This document shows, in pieces, positions 23,003-31,176 of a stretch of 59,099 nt of DNA. How positions within the stretch are numbered: position 1 is the first letter of the stretch; every line of letters starts with the position of its first letter. The translations under genes and the position numbers were made by a program. The notes beneath the pieces are model-generated. The model saw only the letters and a list, made by a program, of their open reading frames with translations, was not told the origin of the DNA and did no database searches. The DNA is from Piscinibacter sp. (GTDB lineage Bacteria; Pseudomonadota; Gammaproteobacteria; Burkholderiales; Burkholderiaceae_C): positions 1 through 59,099 of the forward strand of contig JAGOAS010000025.1 in the NCBI GenBank assembly GCA_017983795.1, in the 5' to 3' direction.

Positions 23003-23850
23003 CGCGGCTGCTGGATGCGGTTCTTCAGCAGCTCCCACACCGGCGTCAGCTGGCTCGGCAGCTCGGGCAGGGCGCCGAGGTCGGTATGGCTCTCGTCGGG
23101 GCTGTGGAAATCGCTGCCGCGCGAGGCGGCCAGGCCGTACTCCTGCGCCACCTCGGCGTAGCGCAGCGCTTCGGCGGCGCTGTGGCTGCCGGTCACCACC
23201 TCGACGCCGCGCCCGCCGTGTGCCTTGAACTCGCTGAAGAGCGCGTGCTCCTCGTTGGCCGTGAAGCGGTAGCGCGCCGGGTGGGCGATCACGGCGAGGC
23301 CACCGGCGTCATCGATCCAGCGCACGGCGTCGCGCAGGCTGGCCCAGCGGTGCGGCACGAAGCCCGGCTTGCCTTCGGTGAGGAAGCGGCGGAATACCTC
23401 GCTGGTGTCGGCGCACACGCCGGTCTCGACCAGGTAGCGCGCGAAGTGGGTGCGCGAGATCAGCTCGGGGTTGCCGACGTACTTGAGCGCGCCCTCGAAG
23501 CTGCCGTGGATGCCAGCCTGCGCCAGGCCCTCGGCCATCTCCAGCGCGCGTTCGCGGCGGCCGCCGCGCGTGGCGGCGAGGCCATGGGCCAGCGCCGCGT
23601 TGTCGGCATCGAAGCCGAGGCCGACGATGTGCACCGTCTGGCCGCAGAAGCTGACCGAGATCTCGGTGCCGGTGAGGTAGGCCAGGCCGAGCGCCAGCGC
23701 GGCCTCTTGCGCGCGCTGCTGGCCGCCGATCTCGTCGTGGTCGGTCAGCGCCCAGAGTTCGACGCCGCGCTCCTTGGCCCGCTGCGCCAGCGCCTCCGGG
23801 GTCAGCGTGCCGTCGGACACGCAGGAGTGGCAGTGCAGGTCGGCATTCAT
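22999..23850 (-). CDS. rnm: PHP-domain phosphoesterase, RNase AM type
   Basis: A 283-residue PHP-domain enzyme of the YciV/RNase AM family, which acts as a 5'-3' exonuclease on the 5' ends of rRNA and small RNAs and hydrolyses 3',5'-nucleotide bisphosphates. Metal ligands are seen in MNADLHCHSCVSDG (H6, H8), LTDHDE, a glutamate in TGTEIS, IAHPARYRF and GSDFHSP. The length fits. The start at 23850 gives the family N-terminus; an in-frame ATG 18 bases upstream lies in a hairpin. The leader contains an 8-bp dyad between the probable -10 box (TACAAT, 23884-23879) and the start codon, which could control translation. It is first of a three-gene leftward unit. Confidence 0.88.
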   Translation of the reverse strand: MNADLHCHSCVSDGTLTPEALAQRAKERGVELWALTDHDEIGGQQRAQEAALALGLAYLTGTEISVSFCGQTVHIVGLGFDADNAALAHGLAATRGGRRERALEMAEGLAQAGIHGSFEGALKYVGNPELISRTHFARYLVETGVCADTSEVFRRFLTEGKPGFVPHRWASLRDAVRWIDDAGGLAVIAHPARYRFTANEEHALFSEFKAHGGRGVEVVTGSHSAAEALRYAEVAQEYGLAASRGSDFHSPDESHTDLGALPELPSQLTPVWELLKNRIQQPR

Positions 23851-23853
23851 CCA

Positions 23854-23876
23854 GGAACTCGGTTGCATCGAGTTCC
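23854..23876 (-). promoter_or_regulatory. Dyad in the rnm leader
   Basis: GGAACTCG (23854-23861) and CGAGTTCC (23869-23876) form a perfect 8-bp stem with a seven-base loop. It lies directly before the rnm start codon and after a putative -10 box at 23879-23884 (TACAAT on the minus strand). In the mRNA it would form a hairpin that covers the ribosome binding region. Confidence 0.4.
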
Positions 23877-23887
23877 GGATTGTAGGG

Positions 23888-23906
23888 AGCGGGCTTTGCG
23901 CCCGCT
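23888..23906 (-). terminator. Hairpin after the sugar dehydrogenase gene
   Basis: AGCGGGC and GCCCGCT form a 7-bp stem around TTTGC, starting 12 bases after the stop codon of the leftward sugar dehydrogenase gene. No T-run follows. It separates this gene from rnm, whose promoter seems to begin at the same place. Confidence 0.45.
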
Positions 23907-23917
23907 GGCGTAAGGGC

Positions 23918-25165
23918 TCAGCGCGCGATGCGCACGATGCGGCCGCCGCTGCCGTCGGTGAGCGCGTAGAGCGCGCCGTCGGGGCCCTGGCGGATGTCGC
24001 GGATGCGCGTGGCAAGTTCGCTGAAGTCGAGCTTCTCGCGTGCCGTGATGGTGTTGCCGCCGAGCGTGAGGCGCCATACGCCGGTACCGGCCAGCGCGCC
24101 CATGAACAGGTTGCCCTGCCACTCCGACAGCAGCGTGCCGGTGTAGAAGGCCAGGCCCGAGGGCGCCTGCGAGGTCGGCACCCAGTAGGTCAGCGGCTCG
24201 ACGTAGGTCGGCTTGTGCGTGCCGCCGCCGATGCGGCAGCTGGTGTTGTCGGTGCCGGGATAGCTGTCGCCGTAGTTGCAGCCGTAGCTGACGTTCGGCC
24301 AGCCGTAGTTCTGGCCGCTGAGCGCGATGTTGATCTCGTCGCCGCCTTGCGGGCCGTGCTCGCTGATCCACAGCTCGCCCGTCGTGGGATGCAGCGCCGC
24401 GCCCTGCGGGTTGCGGTGGCCGTAGCTCCAGATGCCGGGCAGCGCGCCGGCGCCCAGGTTGGGGTTGTCGGCGGGGGTGCTGCCGTCGCGGTTGATGCGC
24501 ACCACCTTGCCCAGCGTCTGGCCGAGATCCTGCGCGGGGCTGCCCTGCTGGCGCTCGCCGAGCGTGATGAACAGCGTCTTGTCGCCGCGGAACACCAGGC
24601 GCGAGCCGAAGTGGCCGTCGCCGCTGACCTTGGGGCTCTGGCGGAAGATCACCTCGAGGTTCTGCAGCGTCGTGCCCGAGAGCTGCGCACGCGCCACCGC
24701 CGTGCCGCTGCCGCCGCTGCCGTTCTCCGAATAGCTGAAGTAGACCCACGGCGTGGTCGTGAAGTCGGGGTCGAGCGCAACGTCGAGCAACCCGCCCTGG
24801 CCGCTGCTGTTCACCGCGGGTACGCCCGTCACCGGTGTGGTGCTGCTGCCGTTCGCGCTGACGATCACCATGCTGCCGCCCTTGAGCGTCACCAGCATGC
24901 GCCCGTCGGGCAGGAAGGCCATGCCCCAGGGGCTGGCGAGGTTGCTGGTGATCGTGGTGGCGGTGATCGGGCCGCCCGCGGGCGGCGGCGCCGGTGGCGG
25001 CGGGGCGGGCGGCGTCGGCGCAGGAGGAGTCGGTGCCGGCGTGTTGCCGCTCGGCGCCGGCGCCTCGCTGCTGCTGCCGCCGCAGGAGGCGGCGCTGCTG
25101 GCGCCGGCCAGGGCCATCAGCCAGGCGAGCGTGGTGCGGCGGTTGGGGTGTGACGGCTCGTGCAT
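23918..25165 (-). CDS. PQQ-dependent sugar (aldose) dehydrogenase-like lipoprotein
   Basis: A 415-residue protein of the soluble glucose/sorbosone dehydrogenase family (GSDH, six-bladed propeller). A signal peptide with RR near its start ends at SAASC, a probable lipidation or cleavage site. About 35 residues of proline and alanine linker follow. The catalytic domain runs from GPITATTITSNLASPWGMAF to the end, with LPDGRMLVTLKGG, the SGQGGLLDVALDP block, GERQQGSPAQDLG, WSYGHRNPQGAA and SEHGPQGGDEIN, which together hold the PQQ and calcium ligands of the family. It oxidises aldoses in the periplasm. GAGGAAG eight bases before the ATG supports the start. The gene stands alone. Confidence 0.87.
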   Translation of the reverse strand: MHEPSHPNRRTTLAWLMALAGASSAASCGGSSSEAPAPSGNTPAPTPPAPTPPAPPPPAPPPAGGPITATTITSNLASPWGMAFLPDGRMLVTLKGGSMVIVSANGSSTTPVTGVPAVNSSGQGGLLDVALDPDFTTTPWVYFSYSENGSGGSGTAVARAQLSGTTLQNLEVIFRQSPKVSGDGHFGSRLVFRGDKTLFITLGERQQGSPAQDLGQTLGKVVRINRDGSTPADNPNLGAGALPGIWSYGHRNPQGAALHPTTGELWISEHGPQGGDEINIALSGQNYGWPNVSYGCNYGDSYPGTDNTSCRIGGGTHKPTYVEPLTYWVPTSQAPSGLAFYTGTLLSEWQGNLFMGALAGTGVWRLTLGGNTITAREKLDFSELATRIRDIRQGPDGALYALTDGSGGRIVRIAR

Positions 25166-25256
25166 GGTCGTCTTCCTCGCGATGACAGCGGATGCGCGCA
25201 GTATCGTCACGCGCCATGTCCGCGTCGCTACCAGATGCAACCGTAAGCGTGGCCGC

Positions 25257-26987
25257 TCAGGCGCTGTCTTCGCAGCCCTCGACCACCATCTGCACGCGCT
25301 CACGGCCGTTGTACTCGTCGACGTTGAGCCGGTAGGCGAGGCGCACGCGCGCCGGCAGCGGCTCGCTGCGGCCGAACCAGATCGCGTCGCGCAGCGCGCC
25401 GCCGTGGCGCACCGCGAGCTTCAGGTGACGCTCGCCGACCAGGCGCTGCGAGACGATCTCCACCTCGTCGCAGAACACCGGCGGCTCGAAGGCCTGGCCC
25501 CACACCTGCGCGTCCAGCGCGCGCACCGTGCCGGCCTCGAACTGCGCGGGCTCGAGCGGGCCGTCGGTGAGCAGGGTGCGCGCCAGCGTGGCCGCGTCCA
25601 GCCCTTCGCGCGCGACCTGTTCGAAGGCGGCCGCGAAGCTCGGCAGATCGTCCTCGGCGAGCGTCGCACCGGCGGCCATGGCGTGGCCGCCGAAGCGGCG
25701 CAGCAGCCCCGGGTGGCGCTTGCTGACGAGATCGAGCGCGTCGCGCAGGTGGAAGCCGGGAATGGAGCGCCCCGAGCCCTTGAGCGCGCCGTCCTGCCCG
25801 CGTGCGAACACGAAGGTCGGGCGGTGCACACGATCCTTCAGCCGCGCCGCGACGATGCCCACCACGCCCTCGTGGAAGCCGGGGTCGAACAGCGCCAGCG
25901 CGGGCGGCGGTTCGCCGCGCGGCATCAGCGCATCGAGCAGCGCCTCGGCCTGCTCGCGCATGCCCGATTCGAGCTCGCGCCGCTCGCGGTTGATGGCGTC
26001 CAGCGTCTTCGCCAGCTCGGCGGCGCGCTGTGCATCGTCGGTGAGCAGGCATTCGATGCCCAGCGTCATGTCGGCGAGCCGGCCGGCGGCGTTGATGCGA
26101 GGGCCCAGAGCGAAGCCGAAGTCGAAGGCGCTGGCGCGGCGTGCATCGCGCCCGGCGGCGGCGAACAGTGCGGCCAGGCCCGGCTGCATGCGGGCGGCGC
26201 GGATGCGGCGCAGGCCCTGCGCGACCAGGCGGCGGTTGTTGGCATCGAGCTTGACCACGTCGGCCACCGTGCCGAGCGCGACCAGGTCGAGCAGCGCATC
26301 CAGGCGCGGCTGCGCTTCGGCACTGAAGGCGCCGCGTTCGCGCAGTTCGCCGCGCAGCGCGAGCAGCACGTAGAACATCACGCCCACGCCCGCCAGGTTC
26401 TTGCTCGCGAAGCCGCAGCCGGGCTGGTTGGGGTTCACGATCACCTCGGCCTCGGGCAGCACGACGCGGCCGTCCTGCTGCGCGGGCAGGTGGTGGTCGG
26501 TGACGATCACCGCCATGCCGTGCGCGCGCGCATGCGCCACGCCTTCCAGGCTGGCGATGCCGTTGTCCACCGTCACCAGCACCGCGGGGGCCTGCGCCGC
26601 GGCGAGCTCGACGATTGCCGGCGTGAGGCCGTAGCCGTGCACGGCGCGATCGGGCACGACGTAGGCGAGCGTCTCGCGCGCTGCGCCGAGCAACGCGAGG
26701 CCGCGGATGGCGACGGCGCAGGCGGTGGCGCCGTCGCAGTCGTAGTCGGCGACGATGCAGATGCGCTGTCGTGCTTCGATCGCGTCGGCCAGGCGCCTGG
26801 CGGCCTCGGCCGCGCCGGCGAGCGTGGTCGGCGCCAGCAGCCTGGCGAGGCCGTCGTCGAGCTCTTCGGCGCTGCGCACGCCGCGCGCCGCGAACAGGCG
26901 CGCCAGCAGCGTGGGTACGCCGGCCTGCTCGAGCGTCCACACCACGCGCGGCGGCGCCTCGCGGCGCTTGATCACCGGTGTGCTCAT
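25257..26987 (-). CDS. recJ: Single-stranded-DNA-specific exonuclease RecJ
   Basis: A 576-residue 5'-3' exonuclease of the DHH family used in RecF recombination, mismatch repair and base excision repair. Motifs are in order: VADYDCDGATA, TVDNGI, VTDHHLPA (the DHH motif), GVGVMFYVLLAL, LGTVADVVKL, LGPRINAAGRL, then the DHHA1 domain with GSGRSIPGFHLRDAL and FGGHAMAAG, and a C-terminal OB-like domain. The start MSTPVIKRREAPP at 26987 overlaps the stop of the rpfE-like gene (ATGA). The rpfE-recJ pair is conserved in beta- and some gammaproteobacteria including Xanthomonas. Confidence 0.95.
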   Translation of the reverse strand: MSTPVIKRREAPPRVVWTLEQAGVPTLLARLFAARGVRSAEELDDGLARLLAPTTLAGAAEAARRLADAIEARQRICIVADYDCDGATACAVAIRGLALLGAARETLAYVVPDRAVHGYGLTPAIVELAAAQAPAVLVTVDNGIASLEGVAHARAHGMAVIVTDHHLPAQQDGRVVLPEAEVIVNPNQPGCGFASKNLAGVGVMFYVLLALRGELRERGAFSAEAQPRLDALLDLVALGTVADVVKLDANNRRLVAQGLRRIRAARMQPGLAALFAAAGRDARRASAFDFGFALGPRINAAGRLADMTLGIECLLTDDAQRAAELAKTLDAINRERRELESGMREQAEALLDALMPRGEPPPALALFDPGFHEGVVGIVAARLKDRVHRPTFVFARGQDGALKGSGRSIPGFHLRDALDLVSKRHPGLLRRFGGHAMAAGATLAEDDLPSFAAAFEQVAREGLDAATLARTLLTDGPLEPAQFEAGTVRALDAQVWGQAFEPPVFCDEVEIVSQRLVGERHLKLAVRHGGALRDAIWFGRSEPLPARVRLAYRLNVDEYNGRERVQMVVEGCEDSA

Positions 26988-27913
26988 AGCGCCTCCAGCA
27001 CGTCGGCCGCCGAAGGATGATTGAAGCGCTGGCGCAGCCGCGCCCACCACGAGCCGCCGGCGTTCTCGAAACGCTGCGCGAAGCGTTCGCCGGCGAGCGT
27101 CAGTGCCACCGGTTCGCCACGCTCGGCGGCGCTGGCGAGCGTGGCCAGCGGGCCGGCATCGAGCGCGCGCCAGGCTTCGGCCCAGGCGGCCCAGTCTTCG
27201 CCCAGCAGCGGCGCGCGCAGGCGCTCGTCGATCTGAACGGGCTCGGCCAGGCTCTCCTGCCAGCGCCCGCAGCCGCTCAGCCAGAACGAATTCACCGCCA
27301 GCGCGCCGCGTGCCTCGCGCGCCTCGTTGATCGGGTGCGCGTAGAGCAGCATCTGCACCTCGTTCTGCAGCCGCCGCAGCAGCCGCGCCTCGCGGCCGGC
27401 GGGCAGCCAGCGATCGACGTTGCGGCCGACCACGCGGTCCAGCGAGGCGGTGGGCAGCTCCGCGAAGCTCTCGTGCGCGGCGTACCAGCGCAGCGGCGCG
27501 CCCCAGGCGAGCGCGAAGCCTTCGCTCTCGAACAGCTCGCGCACCGCCTCGAGCAGTGCGCGCGATTCCGCTTCCTCGAGTTGCAGCGATTCGGGATCGG
27601 TGAGCAGGATCTCGTCGCGGCCGACATGCCAGTGCACCGGCGTGAGCTGGCCCCAGGCCAGATCCAGCACCTCGATGCCGTCGGCGTGCGCGGCATGCGC
27701 CGCGAAGGGCAGGGCGCCGGCGCCGCCCTGCCAGCCGCGCGCGGCGGCCAGCGAGGCTTCGTGCGGCGGGGTCAGGCTGTACTCGTCGCTGCCGTGGCGC
27801 TCGGCGGGCTGCAGGCGGCCGAGCAGGCGCTCGAGGTTCGGCAGGTTCAGGTCGCGGATCGTGTGCCGGCCGGCCTCCGACAAGGCCGACGCGAACGGGA
27901 CGAGCAGATGCAT
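26984..27913 (-). CDS. RpfE-like protein of unknown function
   Basis: A 309-residue protein without a recognised catalytic motif. It begins MHLLVPFASALSEAGRHTIRDLNLPNLERLLGRL and contains THIS-like blocks around LTPVHWHVGRDEILLTDPESLQL and the segment LQNEVQMLLYAHPINEAREARGALAVNSFWLSGCG. I recognise this as the conserved family found next to recJ, called RpfE in Xanthomonas, whose rpf cluster controls virulence factor synthesis; some databases label it as a phosphoglycerate-mutase-like protein. The biochemical role is unknown. No signal or membrane segment is seen, so it should be cytoplasmic. It overlaps recJ by four bases and diverges from lolC. Confidence 0.7.
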   Translation of the reverse strand: MHLLVPFASALSEAGRHTIRDLNLPNLERLLGRLQPAERHGSDEYSLTPPHEASLAAARGWQGGAGALPFAAHAAHADGIEVLDLAWGQLTPVHWHVGRDEILLTDPESLQLEEAESRALLEAVRELFESEGFALAWGAPLRWYAAHESFAELPTASLDRVVGRNVDRWLPAGREARLLRRLQNEVQMLLYAHPINEAREARGALAVNSFWLSGCGRWQESLAEPVQIDERLRAPLLGEDWAAWAEAWRALDAGPLATLASAAERGEPVALTLAGERFAQRFENAGGSWWARLRQRFNHPSAADVLEAL

Positions 27914-27972
27914 GGGCCGATTATCCGGCGCGTCACGAATGGCACGGAACGCTCGGTTAGCATGCGCCCGAC

Positions 27973-29226
27973 ATGGACTGGCCCTACGAACTGCAGATCG
28001 GCTGGCGCTACACGCGCAGCGGCCGCGCGGGCCGGCGCAACGGCTTCATCTCCTTCATCTCGGCGGTGTCGATGGCCGGCATCGCGTTGGGCGTGGCCGC
28101 GCTGATCATCGTGCTGTCGGTGATGAACGGCTTCCAGAAGGAGGTGCGCGACCGCATGCTCTCGGTGATCGCGCACGTCGAGGTGCATGCCGCCGGCGAT
28201 GCCGCGCTGCCCGACTGGCGCATCGTCGCCGCACAGGCGCGCAAGCATCCGCAGGTGATCGGCGCGGCGCCCTTCGTCGCCGCGCAGGGCCTGGTGTCGC
28301 ACGGCGAGGCGATGCGCGGCACGCTGGTGCGCGGCATCTCGCCGGCCGACGAAGCGAGCGTGACGCCGCTGGCCGCGAAGCTGCGCCCCGAGATGGACCG
28401 CCTCGTGCCCGGCGGCTGGGGCGTGCTGCTGGGCGCCGAGCTGGCGCGCAGCCTGGGCGTGCGCGAGGGCGACAAGGTGGCGCTCATCACGCCCGGCGGG
28501 CAGGTCACGCCGGCCGGCGTGATCCCGCGCCTCAAGCAGCTCACCGTGGCCGGCACCTTCGAGACCGGCCACTGGGACTACGACAACGGCCTCGCGCTGA
28601 TGCACCTGGACGACGCGGCGCGCCTGTTCCGCGTCGAGGGGCCGACCGGCGTGCAGCTGCGCCTGAAGGACGTGCAGGCGGCCCGCCGCGTCGCCGACGA
28701 GCTCGGCCGCAGCTTCGGCGCCGGCTACGAGCTGCGCGACTGGACGCGCAGCAACCGCGCCTGGTTCGACGCGGTGCAGGTCGAGAAGCGGCTGATGTTC
28801 ATCATCCTCACGCTGATCGTCGCGGTGGCGGCCTTCAACCTCGTCTCCACGCTGGTGATGACGGTCACCGACAAGCGCGCCGACATCGCCATCCTGCGCA
28901 CGCTGGGCGCCAGCCCGCGCTCGGTGATGGGCGTATTCATGGTGCAGGGCGCGGCCTCGGGCGTGATCGGCACGCTGGCGGGCGTGCTGTTCGGCACCCT
29001 GGTGGCCTTGCACATCGACACCATCGTGCCGGCCATCGAGCGTGCGCTCGGCGTGAGCTTCCTGCCCGGCAGCGTCTACGTGATCAGCCGCATGCCCAGC
29101 GATCCGCAGCGCGGCGACATCGTGCCGATCGCGATCATCTCGCTGCTGCTCGCCTTCGTCGCCACGCTCTATCCGAGCTGGCGCGCCAGCCGCGTGCAAC
29201 CCGCTCAGGCGCTGCGTTATGAATAG
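27973..29226 (+). CDS. lolC: Lipoprotein-releasing permease LolC/E family, first copy
   Basis: A 417-residue inner-membrane permease of the LolCDE complex, which extracts outer-membrane lipoproteins from the inner membrane and passes them to LolA. It has one membrane segment near residues 27-50 ([17 protein letters not shown]), a large periplasmic domain of about 220 residues, then three segments near the C-terminus beginning [16 protein letters not shown]. The start gives MDWPYELQIGWRYTRSG, the usual opening. It overlaps the next gene by eight bases. The DNA shares long identical tracts with its tandem neighbour. A -10-like TAGCAT at 27958-27963 may be the promoter. Confidence 0.9.
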   Translation: MDWPYELQIGWRYTRSGRAGRRNGFISFISAVSMAGIALGVAALIIVLSVMNGFQKEVRDRMLSVIAHVEVHAAGDAALPDWRIVAAQARKHPQVIGAAPFVAAQGLVSHGEAMRGTLVRGISPADEASVTPLAAKLRPEMDRLVPGGWGVLLGAELARSLGVREGDKVALITPGGQVTPAGVIPRLKQLTVAGTFETGHWDYDNGLALMHLDDAARLFRVEGPTGVQLRLKDVQAARRVADELGRSFGAGYELRDWTRSNRAWFDAVQVEKRLMFIILTLIVAVAAFNLVSTLVMTVTDKRADIAILRTLGASPRSVMGVFMVQGAASGVIGTLAGVLFGTLVALHIDTIVPAIERALGVSFLPGSVYVISRMPSDPQRGDIVPIAIISLLLAFVATLYPSWRASRVQPAQALRYE

Positions 29227-30493
29227 CCTTGTGAGCCGAAAGCAGGAGTGGCCCTACGAGCTGCAGGTCGGCGTGCGCTACCTGCGCGCGGCGCGCGGCG
29301 GCCGCGACGACGGCTTCATCTCCTTCATCGCCGGCGTGGCCATGCTCGGCATCGCGCTCGGCGTGGCGGCGCTGATCGTCGTGCTGTCGGTGATGAACGG
29401 CTTCCAGAAGGAGGTGCGCGACCGCATGCTCTCGGTGATCGCGCACGTGCAGGTGGCCGAAGTGAACGGCCAGGCGCTGCCAGACTGGCGCGCCACCGCG
29501 GCGCTGCTGCAGCGCCAGCCGGAGGTGACGGCGCTGGCGCCCTTCGTCGCCGTGCAGGCGCTGCTCGGCCGCGGCGACGAGCTGCAGCCGGCGCTGCTGC
29601 GCGGCATCGACATCGAGGCCGAGGCCAAGGTGTCGGATCTGGCCGCGCGGCTGCACGACGAGGTGCTCGCCAAGCTGCAGCCCGGCGCCAACCAGGTGGT
29701 GCTGGGCAGCGAGCTGGCGCGCAAGCTCGCGGTGAAGCCCGGCCAGCGCGTCACGCTGGTGCTGCCCGATGCCAGGCGCCCCGGCGGCACGCCGCGCCTG
29801 CTGCCGCTCACCGTGGCCGCCACCTTCGAGGCCGGCCACTACGAGTACGACAGCACCATGGCGCTGATGCGCCTGGACGATGCGCGCACGCTGCTGGGCC
29901 TTTCCGGCCCGAGCGGCCTGCAACTGCGCCTGGCCGACCGCGACCGCGCCGGCGAAGTCGGCTGGCGGCTCGCCGGCGAGCTGCCGCCGGGCCTGATCGT
30001 GAGCGACTGGACGCGCACCAACCGCCAGTGGTTCGAGTCGGTGCAGATCCAGAAGCGCATGCTCTTCCTCATCCTCGCGCTGATCGTCGCGGTGGCGGCC
30101 TTCAACCTCGTCTCCATGCTGGTGATGACGGTGACCGACAAACAATCCGACATCGCCATCCTGCGCACGCTCGGCGCCACGCCGCGCTCGGTGATGGGCA
30201 TCTTCGTCGTGCAGGGCGCGGCCTCGGGCGTGATCGGCACGCTGGCCGGGCTGCTGCTGGGCCTGCTGCTCGCCTTCAACATCGGCCGCATCGTGCCGGC
30301 CATCGAAGCCCTGCTCGGCACCACGCTGCTGCCGGCCAACATCTACCTGATCGACCACATGCCGAGCGACCCGCGTTTGTCAGACATCGTGCCCATCGTC
30401 GTGATCTCGCTGCTGCTGTCCTTCGTCGCCACGCTCTACCCGAGCTGGCGCGCCAGCCGCGTCGAACCTGCCCAGGCGCTGCGCCATGAGTGA
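29219..30493 (+). CDS. lolE: Lipoprotein-releasing permease LolC/E family, second copy
   Basis: A 424-residue paralogue of the preceding gene with the same plan: a membrane helix near [17 protein letters not shown], a periplasmic domain, and three C-terminal helices from [16 protein letters not shown]. It would form the heterodimeric partner in LolCDE. Assignment of which copy is LolC and which LolE is arbitrary, since the two are more like each other than typical LolC and LolE of E. coli. The ATG lies within the last codons of lolC, and lolD starts within its own last eight bases, so all three are translationally coupled. Confidence 0.88.
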   Translation: MNSLVSRKQEWPYELQVGVRYLRAARGGRDDGFISFIAGVAMLGIALGVAALIVVLSVMNGFQKEVRDRMLSVIAHVQVAEVNGQALPDWRATAALLQRQPEVTALAPFVAVQALLGRGDELQPALLRGIDIEAEAKVSDLAARLHDEVLAKLQPGANQVVLGSELARKLAVKPGQRVTLVLPDARRPGGTPRLLPLTVAATFEAGHYEYDSTMALMRLDDARTLLGLSGPSGLQLRLADRDRAGEVGWRLAGELPPGLIVSDWTRTNRQWFESVQIQKRMLFLILALIVAVAAFNLVSMLVMTVTDKQSDIAILRTLGATPRSVMGIFVVQGAASGVIGTLAGLLLGLLLAFNIGRIVPAIEALLGTTLLPANIYLIDHMPSDPRLSDIVPIVVISLLLSFVATLYPSWRASRVEPAQALRHE

Positions 30494-31163
30494 AGCCATC
30501 GTCCAGGCGCAGAACCTGCACAAGCGCTTCACCGAAGGCGGGCTCGACGTGCCCGTGCTGCAGGGCATAGCCCTCGCCGTGCAGCCGGGCGAGACGGTGG
30601 CCGTGGTCGGCGCCTCGGGTTCGGGCAAGAGCACGCTGCTGCACCTGCTCGGCGGCCTGGAGGCGCCCACCACCGGCACGGTGCTGCTGGCCGGGCGCAA
30701 CCTCGCTTCGCTGAACGCGGCCGAGCAGGGTGAGTGGCGCAACCGCCACCTCGGCTTCGTCTACCAGTTCCACCACCTGCTGCCGGAGTTCACGGCGCTG
30801 GACAACGTCGCGATGCCGCTGCGCATCCGCCGCCAGAACCTGGCCGAGGCACGCGCGCGCGCGGCAGAGGTGCTGGCGCAGGTCGGCCTGGCCGAGCGCA
30901 CGCAGCACCGGCCGGCGCAGCTCTCGGGCGGCGAGCGCCAGCGCGTGGCGATCGCGCGCGCATTGGCCGGCTCGCCCGGCTGCGTGCTCGCCGACGAGCC
31001 CACCGGCAACCTCGACCGCGACACCGCCGACGCCGTCTTCGCGCTGATGCTCGAACTCGCGCGCAGCCAGGGCACGGCCTTCGTGCTGGTGACGCACGAC
31101 GAAGGCCTGGCGCAGCGCTGCGACCGCGTGCTGCGGCTGGTGAAGGGCCGCTTCGAAGCCTGA
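30486..31163 (+). CDS. lolD: Lipoprotein-releasing system ATP-binding protein
   Basis: The 225-residue ATPase that powers the LolCDE extractor at the inner face of the inner membrane. Walker A is GASGSGKST, the signature is [15 protein letters not shown], Walker B is [12 protein letters not shown] and the switch histidine lies in LVTHDEGLA. The [12 protein letters not shown] segment is the Lol-type Q-loop. It is the third gene of lolCED, overlapping the permease by eight bases, and 13 bases separate it from the exoribonuclease gene. Confidence 0.95.
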   Translation: MSEAIVQAQNLHKRFTEGGLDVPVLQGIALAVQPGETVAVVGASGSGKSTLLHLLGGLEAPTTGTVLLAGRNLASLNAAEQGEWRNRHLGFVYQFHHLLPEFTALDNVAMPLRIRRQNLAEARARAAEVLAQVGLAERTQHRPAQLSGGERQRVAIARALAGSPGCVLADEPTGNLDRDTADAVFALMLELARSQGTAFVLVTHDEGLAQRCDRVLRLVKGRFEA

Positions 31164-31176
31164 GAAGGAGTCGTTC

